Assembly: GCA_025353235.1 (NCBI GenBank)
Contig: JANXQZ010000491.1
Span: 1 to 8,781, forward strand
Direction: 5' to 3'
Length of the DNA stretch: 8,781 nt
DNA from: Bryobacterales bacterium
Lineage (GTDB): Bacteria > Acidobacteriota > Terriglobia > Bryobacterales > Bryobacteraceae
Within the stretch, counting starts at the first letter, position 1. Every line of letters starts with the position of its first letter. Of this stretch, positions 1 through 6,390 are shown piece after piece. Position numbers and translations under genes: made by a program. The notes under the pieces are model-generated. The model was not told the origin of the DNA and did not search any database. It was given only the letters and a program-made list of their open reading frames with translations.

Positions 1-388
1 CACCGCGCTCCTGTTTGCGAAACTGGTCGGCGGCGTCGCGAATGCTTCCTTCGATGATGTTGTCGCCAAGAATCACGCAAATCTTCTGCCCGTCTGCGAA
101 GTGTTCGGCCAACCCCAGAGCGTCGGCGATGCCGCCCTCCCCTTCCTGGTAAGTGAAGTCAAGGTGCTTCAAGCCAAATTCCTTACCATTCGCGAGCAAT
201 CGAAGGAAGTCGCCCGCGTTCCGTCCCCCGGTGACAATCAAGATGTCGCGAATTCCGGCGCTGACCAAGGTCCGGATCGGGTAATAGATCATCGGCTGGT
301 CGTAAATAGGAAGCAGATGCTTGTTCGTGATCTTAGTAAGTGGGAATAGCCGGCTGCCCGTTCCTCCGGCCAGCACAACACCTTTCAT
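1..388 (-). CDS. RmlA-type sugar-1-phosphate nucleotidylyltransferase, N-terminal part (runs off left edge)
   Basis: The first 129 residues of a nucleotidylyltransferase are present; the gene continues beyond base 1. The family joins a sugar-1-phosphate to an NTP (classically glucose-1-phosphate plus dTTP, giving dTDP-glucose and pyrophosphate), supplying sugars for rhamnose, O-antigen or exopolysaccharide in the cytoplasm. Visible motifs are the nucleotide-binding loop LAGGTGSRLFPLT (residues 6-18), the KHLLPIYDQPMIYYP stretch (23-37) and LGDN (107-110), whose Asp109 should bind metal. The usual RmlA 'QPSPDGLAQA' region reads YQEGEGGIADAL here (80-91), so substrate specificity may differ from true RmlA and I leave the symbol blank. 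The ATG start is supported by a Shine-Dalgarno GAGGT a few bases upstream (about 395-399). It lies 58 bases downstream of the beta-lactamase-like gene in the same direction, with its own promoter candidate in the gap. Confidence 0.9.
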   Translation of the reverse strand, partial: MKGVVLAGGTGSRLFPLTKITNKHLLPIYDQPMIYYPIRTLVSAGIRDILIVTGGRNAGDFLRLLANGKEFGLKHLDFTYQEGEGGIADALGLAEHFADGQKICVILGDNIIEGSIRDAADQFRKQERG

Positions 389-423
389 TCAGCTACCTCA
401 ACTTGGATGGTCCAGCCTTCCCG

Positions 424-450
424 ATTATACAATGCGTACCGCTCCATCAA
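424..450 (-). promoter_or_regulatory. Candidate promoter for the nucleotidylyltransferase gene
   Basis: On the minus strand a perfect -10 TATAAT lies at 424-429, with a TTGATG -35-like hexamer at 445-450 (4 of 6 to TTGACA). The spacer is short, 15 bases. Transcription would begin near 417, leaving a leader of about 28 bases that contains the Shine-Dalgarno. The -35 overlaps the stop codon of the upstream gene, so the nucleotidylyltransferase may be transcribed both by read-through and from this site. The short spacer lowers confidence. Confidence 0.4.
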
Positions 451-1340
451 GGTTTGCGGCTCAGGCCCTCTACCAGGATTCCCGAAATGCGAGAGATGAG
501 CAAATTACCCGGATTATCCTCTGAATAATCGATCACGGGAATATCCTCGCAAGTGATCGCAATTGCGATCCGGCCGTGAGGAGAGTAAACGATTCCAACG
601 TCGCTGCGGAGGTGATCGAGCGAGCCCGACTTGCTGGCTACCGGCATGTTGCCGGCATGGCGTCCGATCCCGTCCTTGTATTGTTGTCGCTTGAGAATAG
701 CAATCATCTCTTTGCAAGCAGCGGGGTCGACGACTTCGCCACGCTCGATCTTCTCCAGCAGGAGCACCATCTCTTGAGGCGTGCTGACGCCAATGCCAAA
801 GCGCTCATTCTCTTTGATGCGGCCAGCCTTGCTGAATCCGCTCGGGTTGGGCTTCAGGTCTGTTCCATCGCCAAGGATCTTGCGCAGGGAGCGTGTTTGA
901 GGGAACCCCAGTTTATCCATTTCCGCGTTGACCGCATCCGCCGTGAAGCGATCGAGCAGAACATTGGTGGCGGTGTTATCGCTCACCACGATCATCAAGT
1001 TCACCAAATCGCGGATGGGCAGGCGGGTGTCGTTTGAAAGCTCGCGCACTACGCCTGATCCAGAGACCTTCCCGTCTTTTGTGATGGGCAGCGTGTCGGT
1101 CCACTTGGCCAAGCCGTGTGCAACCTGGTCAAAAACCGTAACCATGATCGCGAGCTTGATCGTGCTGGCCGTTCGGACACGTTCGTCAGGCTTAATTCCG
1201 TAAGTCTGGCCGGTGTCCAGATTCTTCGCATACAGCGTCACCGTCCCGGAAAAATTCGCGATCTCAGAGCGGACGCGCTGTTCCATGGATGGACTTGGCA
1301 TGAGTTGCAGGGCTAGCAGCAGAAAGACGATGGGCATCAT
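447..1340 (-). CDS. Secreted class A beta-lactamase-like serine hydrolase, atypical active site
   Basis: 297 residues if started at the ATG at 1340. A hydrophobic N-terminus (MMPIVFLLLALQL) acts as a Sec signal, with no lipobox. The family fold is that of class A beta-lactamases and related penicillin-recognising enzymes. Visible motifs, numbered from this start: nucleophile motif STIK (Ser59, Lys62), SDN (120-122), and KSG (237-239) in place of the commoner KTG. The omega-loop ExxLN motif holding the deacylating Glu166 is not visible; the region reads KPNPSGFSKAG and then ENERFGIGVSTP (177-188), so only Glu177 or Glu179 could substitute. It could be a weak beta-lactamase, a DD-peptidase-like enzyme or a penicillin binder. 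An upstream in-frame ATG at 1382 exists, but using it would overlap the divergent reductase gene and place the start ahead of the best promoter; 1340 or the adjacent 1337 fits better. Confidence 0.85.
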   Translation of the reverse strand: MMPIVFLLLALQLMPSPSMEQRVRSEIANFSGTVTLYAKNLDTGQTYGIKPDERVRTASTIKLAIMVTVFDQVAHGLAKWTDTLPITKDGKVSGSGVVRELSNDTRLPIRDLVNLMIVVSDNTATNVLLDRFTADAVNAEMDKLGFPQTRSLRKILGDGTDLKPNPSGFSKAGRIKENERFGIGVSTPQEMVLLLEKIERGEVVDPAACKEMIAILKRQQYKDGIGRHAGNMPVASKSGSLDHLRSDVGIVYSPHGRIAIAITCEDIPVIDYSEDNPGNLLISRISGILVEGLSRKP

Positions 1341-1353
1341 GGGGGTCTCAAAT

Positions 1354-1381
1354 ATGATACTGTGGCCTCGGGAGGTGTCCA
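1354..1381 (-). promoter_or_regulatory. Candidate promoter for the beta-lactamase-like gene
   Basis: On the minus strand a -35 TGGACA (1376-1381, 5 of 6) and a -10 TATCAT (1354-1359, 5 of 6) are separated by 16 bases. Transcription would start near 1347, only about six bases before the ATG at 1340, so the message would be almost leaderless. This agrees with the lack of a clear Shine-Dalgarno there. The -35 overlaps the end of the spacer between the Shine-Dalgarno and start codon of the divergent reductase gene. Confidence 0.5.
1371..1375 (+). promoter_or_regulatory. Shine-Dalgarno deciding a TTG start for the reductase
   Basis: A perfect GGAGG sits six bases ahead of a TTG at 1382. The TTG is followed directly by a Tat signal peptide, and there is no ATG nearby in frame, so this site fixes the start of the aldo/keto reductase. 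Confidence 0.8.
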
Positions 1382-2284
1382 TTGTCAGACTTCATAAAGG
1401 CACATTTCACCAGACGCCATTTCCTCAAATCCAGTTTAGCCGCCACCGCTCTGGGCGGCTTGGTCGCCAATGCCGCACCTGCTAAGCGTACGGCTACGGA
1501 CTGGGTCACTCTAGGCAATTCGGGCGTGCAAGTCACGCGGCTCGCATTCGGCACGGGAACAGCTAGCGGCAAGGTTCAAAGGGATCTTGGCCAGGAAGAG
1601 TTTACGCGCTTGGTTCGCTACGCGCACGAGCGGGGCATTCGCTTTTTCGAAACCGCCGAAAGCTATAAGGGGATGCCGGAGATGCTGGGCATCGCGCTCA
1701 AGGGATTGCCGCGCGACAGCTATAAGCTGATGACGAAATATAGCGTCCACGGCGATGACGATCCTACTTTGAAGATCGATGCGTTTCGCAAGCAGACCGG
1801 TTCCGAGTACTTCGACATTCTCTTGCTGCATTGCATGCGCAGCCCGAAATGGCCTGAAGACACGAAGCGTCTTCAGGACGGATTCGCGGAGGCTAAAGGC
1901 AAGAAAGTGATTCTCGCGCATGGTGCTTCCGTTCACGGATTGCCCGCGTTGCGTACGTTTCCGGGCAACCAGTGGCTGGACATCGCGATGATCCGCATGA
2001 ATCATAACGGCACGAAGATGGATACGCCGGAAATGCGGGACGTGGAAGCGCTTGGCGATGTGAACGAAGTGGTTAAGCACACGAAGAAAGTGCACGCGCA
2101 GGGGGCTGGCGTGATCAGCATGAAGCTGGTTGGGGAAGGGCGGTTCACCAAGCCGGAGGATCGCGACGAGGCTATGAAGTTCGCGATGAATCTGGGGGCG
2201 GTGGATGCCGTTACGATTGGGTTTAAGAATACGGGGGAGATCGACGAAGCGATTGAGAGAATGAATCGCGTGATGAACGTCTAG
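1382..2284 (+). CDS. Tat-exported aldo/keto reductase
   Basis: 300 residues, TTG start. The N-terminus has a twin-arginine signal (TRRHFLKSS, Arg11-Arg12) and a hydrophobic stretch ending near ANA-AP (30-33), which predicts export of the folded protein. The rest is an aldo/keto reductase barrel that would reduce carbonyls with NAD(P)H: TLGNSGVQVTRLAFGTG (43-59) is the typical first strand and 'LGxSGxxV' turn, FFETAESY (88-95) carries the catalytic Tyr95, LMTKY the Lys119, and LLLHCM the His150. The usual tetrad Asp is Glu90 here, a conservative change. C-terminal VTIGFKN (278-284) matches the cofactor-binding end of the barrel. How NAD(P)H would be supplied outside the cytoplasm is unclear; Tat export of a cofactor-loaded protein is the usual explanation. 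It is divergent from the beta-lactamase-like gene; hicA follows after 33 bases. Substrate unknown. Confidence 0.88.
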   Translation: MSDFIKAHFTRRHFLKSSLAATALGGLVANAAPAKRTATDWVTLGNSGVQVTRLAFGTGTASGKVQRDLGQEEFTRLVRYAHERGIRFFETAESYKGMPEMLGIALKGLPRDSYKLMTKYSVHGDDDPTLKIDAFRKQTGSEYFDILLLHCMRSPKWPEDTKRLQDGFAEAKGKKVILAHGASVHGLPALRTFPGNQWLDIAMIRMNHNGTKMDTPEMRDVEALGDVNEVVKHTKKVHAQGAGVISMKLVGEGRFTKPEDRDEAMKFAMNLGAVDAVTIGFKNTGEIDEAIERMNRVMNV

Positions 2285-2296
2285 GAGGGTCTTCTA

Positions 2297-2317
2297 ACTG
2301 GGTTTCCACTCGCCAGT
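2297..2317. repeat. Short inverted repeat just ahead of hicA
   Basis: ACTGG (2297-2301) and CCAGT (2313-2317) form an inverted repeat with an 11-base gap, the right arm touching the hicA ATG. It could be a regulator site or a hairpin limiting hicA translation; a chance match is also possible. A partly similar stretch (AACTG, then CCACT, CGC, AGTAT) occurs just after hicB at about 2742-2770. Confidence 0.3.
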
Positions 2318-2509
2318 ATGAAGGTCAGGGATGTCATTAGGCGGGTGGAAGAGGATGGCTGGCGAATGCTGGCACGCAAGGGCACCGGCCATCGTCAATA
2401 CAGACATCCAGCAAAAAAAGGGCGGGTCACAATTGCTGGCCATCCCGGAGACGATGTGGATACGGGTACGCTCGTCAGCATTTTTAAACAGGCGGGACTG
2501 GTAAAGTAA
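2318..2509 (+). CDS. hicA: HicA family mRNA interferase toxin
   Basis: 63 residues, normal length for HicA, a small double-stranded-RNA-binding-fold toxin that cleaves mRNA and stalls growth until neutralised by HicB. Visible family features are MKVRDVIRRVEEDGW (1-15), the active-site segment KGTGHRQYRHP (21-31) with the probable catalytic His25, GRVTIAGHPGDDV (35-47), and the closing TGTLVSIFKQAGL (49-61). The usual GSH before the histidine reads TGH. No good Shine-Dalgarno lies near the ATG; an AGGAGG at 2284-2289 is about 28 bases away, too far to serve. Weak toxin translation would suit a toxin-first module. hicB follows 11 bases downstream. Confidence 0.92.
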   Translation: MKVRDVIRRVEEDGWRMLARKGTGHRQYRHPAKKGRVTIAGHPGDDVDTGTLVSIFKQAGLVK

Positions 2510-2520
2510 GGTCGGTGCAT

Positions 2521-2742
2521 ATGGAAATATTCTATGCGGTTATCTATGCTCGGACCGGAACGGGATATAGCGCTCACGTTCCGGACCTCCCAGGTTGCAT
2601 TGCGACGGGGCGCACGTTGGAACAGACTAAGCAGCGAATGGCTGAAGCCGTAACGTTACACATTCAGGGTATGGAGGAAGATGGCGATCCCATACCTGTG
2701 CCAACCACCGTTGTTGATAATTTGGAAGTAAACGCGGCGTGA
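2521..2742 (+). CDS. hicB: HicB family antitoxin, short form without DNA-binding domain
   Basis: 73 residues from the ATG at 2521; a GTG at 2515 in the same frame would add two residues, but the AAGG at 2508-2511 is better spaced for the ATG. HicB binds and blocks HicA. The single domain is the partly degraded RNase H-like fold: MEIFYAVIYARTGTGYSAHVPDLPGC (1-26, with the typical 'VPDLPGC' turn), then TGRTLEQTKQRMAEAVTLHI (30-49) and GDPIPVPTT (56-64). The protein stops at VNAA right after this domain, so the C-terminal ribbon-helix-helix or HTH domain found in longer HicB proteins is absent. It can neutralise HicA but may not repress its own operon directly. Same operon as hicA, toxin first. 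Confidence 0.92.
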   Translation: MEIFYAVIYARTGTGYSAHVPDLPGCIATGRTLEQTKQRMAEAVTLHIQGMEEDGDPIPVPTTVVDNLEVNAA

Positions 2743-2986
2743 ACTGAACCGACTCCCACTTCGCGAGTATTCAAAAACATATCCAGGTCAGCGTGGAGCT
2801 GCTTTGCAAACCTCACACCGCTTCTCATCAAGCCCTGCCCAAGCCGTAGCCAGTGTTCTGGATCTACTCACCACTCTCCCCGCTGTTGGTCTGGTATCGG
2901 GCGGATCCAGTATGCAGGAGGTCCGTGGCTATCGCTGATTGGGCCACTGGAAGCTACGGCGTTCGCCTCAACAGAGCTTCACCGCA
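2743..2986. other. Intergenic region between hicB and the DUF1501 gene, no recognisable gene
   Basis: 244 bases between convergent genes. All frames are short and no RNA gene or insertion sequence end is seen. A weak hairpin (GAAGCT at 2950-2955 pairing with AGCTTC at 2975-2980, with GGCG/CGCC inside) lies just past the DUF1501 stop but has no T-run, so it is not a clear intrinsic terminator. The start of the region shares short blocks with the sequence before hicA. Confidence 0.5.
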
Positions 2987-4228
2987 CTACCCCAGGATGT
3001 TCCGGAACTTCGGATTTTCGTAACCGGGAAAAACGGCCTTAAGATTCCGATTTCCCAAGTGGTGCGAAACCAATTCGCTGAGTACATCGCGGAAATCGGT
3101 AGTCAGGTTCAGATCACGCCCTTCGTAAAGCTGCTCGGCTTCGAGACCGGGCCAGTCGCCGTAGACCTTGCCTCCGCGCACATCGCCGCCCATGATGAAC
3201 ATTGCGTTTGCATGGCCGTGGTCCGTGCCGCGATTGCCATTCTCTTTGGCAGTCCGCCCGAATTCAGACATGGTGACGAGCGTAACGTCCTCCATCCGGT
3301 CTCCTAAATCTTGATAGAACGCCGCCAGCGAACCGCCAAAATCGCCCAGAATATTCGCGAGTTGGCCTTGAGCCGGATTCTGCGCCACTTCATTCACGTG
3401 CGTGTCCCAGCCGCCGATATCGGTAAAAGCAACCTCTAGGCCAACGTCGGCCTTGATCAGCCGTGCAATCTGCTGCAAGCTTTGTCCGAAGCGCCCGTTC
3501 GGATACTTCGCTCCATTCGCAGCCGCATACGTTTGCTTCTGGAGAGACTGCATGATCTTGATCGCATCGAAAGTTTCCTTGCCCGTGCCATGCAGCATCG
3601 TATCCACGCTGCTGGCGTACATGCTTTCGAAGGAGTCCGACGACCGAATGTCTTTAATCTGAAACTCGTTCAAATTGTTGATCGCGATCGCATCGTTGCG
3701 GCCTCGCAAGCTTCGGGGCAAATTCGCGCCCAGGCTCACGGCCCGCAGAGGCGAATTCGGACCCGCTTCTTTGGCCAGCGCCCGGTTCATCCACCCGTCG
3801 TTCGTGCCCTTGTAGCCAGGCGTGCCCGATTCCATGTAATCCTGCGCATCAAAGTGGGACCGCGTCGGATCGGGCGAACCCACAGCATCCACGATCGCCA
3901 ATCGTTGCGCGTCAAAAATCGGCTTCAGCGGAGCCAGCGCCGGGTGCAGTCCGAAAAAGCCGTTCAGGTCGATGGCCGACTTGGGAGTTCCATCCGGCCT
4001 TGGAATGGCGATGCTCGGGCGCAGATCGTAATAGCGCTGCTCACCAAACGGGACCACCACGTTCAACCCATCCACCGCCCCGCGCTGAAAAATTGCGACG
4101 AGTATCTTCCTGCGGCGGGCCGGTCCTTCGCCGGCATAAACCGCTCTGGAGAGCCACATGGGTGCCGCGCCGAGGCCGAACATCGCCAAGGCCGAACCTT
4201 TTAAGAATGCGCGTCTAGATGCCTGCAT
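2987..4228 (-). CDS. Tat-exported DUF1501 protein (alkaline-phosphatase-like fold)
   Basis: 413 residues, close to the usual length of DUF1501 (PF07394) proteins. The N-terminus is a twin-arginine signal, SRRAFLKGSA (4-13), with a hydrophobic run to about residue 32. Conserved blocks are FQRGAVDGLNVVVP (47-60), RSHFDAQDYMESG (123-135), GGWDTH (272-277), SEFGRT (321-326) and GTDHGHAN (334-341). The family is related to sulfatases and alkaline phosphatases, and the Asp/His residues of GGWDTH and TDHGH look like metal ligands, but no reaction is established and I assign none. A Shine-Dalgarno (TGAGGT, 4235-4240) precedes the ATG. It is the second gene of an operon with the DUF1800 gene 13 bases upstream; the two families are usually found side by side. 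Confidence 0.92.
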   Translation of the reverse strand: MQASRRAFLKGSALAMFGLGAAPMWLSRAVYAGEGPARRRKILVAIFQRGAVDGLNVVVPFGEQRYYDLRPSIAIPRPDGTPKSAIDLNGFFGLHPALAPLKPIFDAQRLAIVDAVGSPDPTRSHFDAQDYMESGTPGYKGTNDGWMNRALAKEAGPNSPLRAVSLGANLPRSLRGRNDAIAINNLNEFQIKDIRSSDSFESMYASSVDTMLHGTGKETFDAIKIMQSLQKQTYAAANGAKYPNGRFGQSLQQIARLIKADVGLEVAFTDIGGWDTHVNEVAQNPAQGQLANILGDFGGSLAAFYQDLGDRMEDVTLVTMSEFGRTAKENGNRGTDHGHANAMFIMGGDVRGGKVYGDWPGLEAEQLYEGRDLNLTTDFRDVLSELVSHHLGNRNLKAVFPGYENPKFRNILG

Positions 4229-4241
4229 TTGGAAACCTCAA

Positions 4242-6092
4242 TTACCTTCGTTGAAATTCGGGCGAACCGAGCACGAGGCCGGCGACCAACCCGGCTTGCG
4301 GAGCCTTGTCCTTGAGCGCGTTCTCGATGGTGGAGCGGGTCTGCTGCGACATGTCGCGCACCAACAGAGCCTGCGCGATTTCGGACGGGTCTGCCTTGCC
4401 AAACTTCGCGGTGTCTACCTTGACCCCGCCCACCTTGTTCTGCGCCAAGTTGAGCGCAAAATTCATCCTGCCGAGCAAAGCCGCCGAGTTTACCCATTCG
4501 GCATTCATATTGGAGTATCCGGTCGGCTCCTGCTTGCGATAAAGCGGCTCGCCAAGCGTGGCGATTTGGTTGGCCAACGCGTAGGCGTCATCCACGTCCG
4601 CATTCAGTGCCCTTACAGCGCTCGCAACCATCTCAAAGGGAGTTTTCACCTTGGCGCGATAGGCCCCTTCCGACCAAAACTCTTTCGAGCCGAGCATGGT
4701 TTTCAGCACCTCGCGAATATCGCCATTCTTGTCGAGAAACGTCTTTGCCATCCGATCAATCAGCGCTTGCGGGGCGTTATCTGCGACGAAACGCTGCGCC
4801 AGCTTGCGAGAAATATACTTTGCGGTGGCGGGCTGATGCGCCAGGATGTCGAGCACCTTCTCGCCGTCTTCGATTCCGCCGCCCGCTGGGATTGTATGGC
4901 CCAGAACCACTTTCTCGCCCTTATCGTGCACCTTTTCGTTAAAGAAGAAAGTGCCTCCCTTGCGAGGTTCCTGAATCGTCCAACCCGTGAAGCAGCGCGC
5001 CACTTCAATCACGTCGTGCTGGGTATAGCCGCCATTCACTCCGAGCGTGTGCAACTCCATCAATTCGCGGGCATAATTTTCGTTCGGGCCTCGCTTGGTC
5101 TTCCGGTTCTTGGCCTTGGCATCAATGTCGGGCCGCACCGACTGAAAGTTATCCAGATAGAACAGCATGGCCGGGCTCTTGGCCGTAGCTTCCAGCAGAT
5201 CGCGGAAGCGTCCCAGAACATTCGGGCGGATGGCGTCGCGCTCGAAGGAGGGAATTAGAAAACGGTCCGAACCCTTGTCGTAATACACATTGAAATGGTT
5301 GAACCAAAAATCGTCGAGTTCCTCGGCAAGCTGGCGATTCCCATAAACCGCTCGCAGCAGCTTCGATTCCACCAGATCGTAGGCGACTACTTGTTGGGGC
5401 GCTCGGAGCAGCAAAATCTTTCGGCGCACATTCACTGACGCCACGTTGAAGAGCTGTTGGCGCATGGGAAGCGGCAGGCTGATTACAAAGTCGTCCAGTT
5501 GACCAGGAGGCAAAGATGCCAGTAGCGCTTTCTTTTGGTCCGCCGTTCCGGTTTTTAAAGTCTTGACTTGGGCTGGATCGAGGAACTGATCCATGGCCCT
5601 CACCGGTTCCAGATCGTCAATCTTGTCCGAAATATCGCCGCCCTGAGCCTTTTTGGTTTTATAGCGGGCGATGAGCCGGGTCAACGAGGCACGCAGGAGC
5701 GGATCTTCCGGCAGCGGCTGGCGCCCATCGGCAATCGCCTTGATCATTTGCGGCTGGGGATAGTGCTGCACCACTTCCGCTGAGGACATCCGAAGGGATT
5801 CGAGAGGGGCGAGTTTAGCTTGCAAGAAGGCGCTTTCCGGAATTTGATCGGGATGGAGCTGCTGTTCGATCCACTTTTTCAACCCGATTTTCTTTACGTG
5901 TTCGTAGTCGCCCGTGCGCGGGCCGAAGGTTAGCCGATCGAGCGCGTGGAGAATTTGCTTGTCCTTGCTGAGCTTCGTCTGAAACAGTTTGGCCTGCTGC
6001 TGTACTGGCTCGGGGATTTTCCGGTTTGCGAACCCGGGAGGAACCAAGAGCGATGAAGCCAAGGCGCACGCCACGAACCCTTTCCATTTCAT
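4242..6092 (-). CDS. Sec-exported DUF1800 protein
   Basis: 616 residues with a Sec signal peptide (MKWKGFVACALASSLLVPPGFA, cleavage probably after about residue 22). The family is DUF1800 (PF08811), exported proteins of unknown function. Recognisable blocks: HALDRLTFGPR (49-59), the typical opening of the domain; DFWFNHFNVY (261-270); NENYARELMELHTLG (337-351) followed by GGYTQHDV; RCFTGWT (367-372); FEMVASAVRAL (486-496); QEPTGY (521-526); and SPEFQRR at the C-terminus. Residues about 100-240 are a variable, charged insert. The start has GAGAGGG about 11 bases upstream, slightly distant. First gene of the operon with DUF1501. Joint function is not known; earlier suggestions for such pairs concern outer-surface or polymer-related roles, which nothing here tests. 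Confidence 0.92.
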   Translation of the reverse strand: MKWKGFVACALASSLLVPPGFANRKIPEPVQQQAKLFQTKLSKDKQILHALDRLTFGPRTGDYEHVKKIGLKKWIEQQLHPDQIPESAFLQAKLAPLESLRMSSAEVVQHYPQPQMIKAIADGRQPLPEDPLLRASLTRLIARYKTKKAQGGDISDKIDDLEPVRAMDQFLDPAQVKTLKTGTADQKKALLASLPPGQLDDFVISLPLPMRQQLFNVASVNVRRKILLLRAPQQVVAYDLVESKLLRAVYGNRQLAEELDDFWFNHFNVYYDKGSDRFLIPSFERDAIRPNVLGRFRDLLEATAKSPAMLFYLDNFQSVRPDIDAKAKNRKTKRGPNENYARELMELHTLGVNGGYTQHDVIEVARCFTGWTIQEPRKGGTFFFNEKVHDKGEKVVLGHTIPAGGGIEDGEKVLDILAHQPATAKYISRKLAQRFVADNAPQALIDRMAKTFLDKNGDIREVLKTMLGSKEFWSEGAYRAKVKTPFEMVASAVRALNADVDDAYALANQIATLGEPLYRKQEPTGYSNMNAEWVNSAALLGRMNFALNLAQNKVGGVKVDTAKFGKADPSEIAQALLVRDMSQQTRSTIENALKDKAPQAGLVAGLVLGSPEFQRR

Positions 6093-6232
6093 AACGGTAA
6101 GTTCCCTCTCACCTGTATTAACGCATTACGGAGATGAAGGTTTACCGGTACCGCGAGCCCGGTGGCCGCTTTGAAATTCCATGCAGACCAGGGAACAAGA
6201 TTCATGGCGTAGACATCTAACGTACAGGAAAG

Positions 6233-6262
6233 TTGCTATCGTGTGGCGGATTCGGCTATACT
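6233..6262 (+). promoter_or_regulatory. Candidate promoter for the TPR protein gene
   Basis: A -35 TTGCTA (6233-6238, 4 of 6) and a -10 TATACT (6257-6262, 5 of 6) are spaced by 18 bases. Transcription from about 6269 would give a leader of about 120 bases before the GTG start at 6391, and would exclude the upstream ATG at 6181 as start. Confidence 0.45.
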
Positions 6263-6373
6263 CCGCAATTGCACCGACTGCGAATCTAAAGGGATTAGAG
6301 AGCGGTGTGCGAAGAACGGCTGCTCTGGGAGGCCCGGTTTGCCGGACTCAGATAAGATTACACTGGACATCTT

Positions 6374-6385
6374 GGAGGCGGGGAG
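6374..6385 (+). promoter_or_regulatory. Shine-Dalgarno deciding a GTG start for the TPR gene
   Basis: A purine-rich stretch contains GGAGG (6374-6378) and GGGAG (6381-6385). The second lies five bases ahead of the GTG at 6391, which is followed at once by a signal peptide. This supports the internal GTG over the ATG at 6181. Confidence 0.7.
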
Positions 6386-6390
6386 TTTTG

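Larger units (their letters stand above)
6093..6390. other. Divergent regulatory region between the DUF1800 operon and the TPR gene
   Basis: 298 bases. The plus-strand frame of the TPR gene is open back to an ATG at 6181, but the 70 residues before 6391 do not look like protein of the same kind and sit ahead of a signal peptide, so I treat this stretch as non-coding. It holds the promoter candidate at 6233-6262 and a leader of about 120 bases before the GTG. A short inverted element (ACCGG/CCGGT around 6145-6165) is seen but not assigned. No strong minus-strand promoter was found for the DUF1800 operon. Confidence 0.5.

Noticed and set aside
576..1037. Plus-strand open frame of 153 codons antisense to the beta-lactamase-like gene
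   Set aside because: The opposite strand has intact STIK, SDN and KSG motifs; this frame has no recognisable feature.
1341..1382. 14-codon N-terminal extension of the beta-lactamase-like protein
   Set aside because: It would start upstream of the best promoter, has no Shine-Dalgarno, and puts polar residues ahead of the signal peptide.
1511..2095. Minus-strand open frame of 194 codons inside the aldo/keto reductase
   Set aside because: Antisense shadow of a gene with clear catalytic motifs.
2950..2980. Hairpin after the DUF1501 stop as an intrinsic terminator
   Set aside because: The stem is interrupted and no T-run follows on the minus strand.
2743..2986. Remnant of a gene or insertion sequence
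   Set aside because: Short open stretches exist, but no protein motif or terminal repeat could be recognised by eye.
3482..4204. Plus-strand open frame of 240 codons antisense to DUF1501
   Set aside because: Very Arg-rich, no domain, and fully opposite a conserved Tat-exported gene.
4158..5258. Plus-strand open frame of 366 codons across the DUF1501/DUF1800 junction
   Set aside because: It lies antisense to two clearly conserved proteins, shows no family motif and has the Arg/His-rich make-up of a frame opposite a GC-rich gene.
6181..6390. 70-codon N-terminal extension of the TPR protein from an upstream ATG
   Set aside because: A signal peptide starts at the GTG at 6391 with a good Shine-Dalgarno, and a promoter candidate lies inside the extension.
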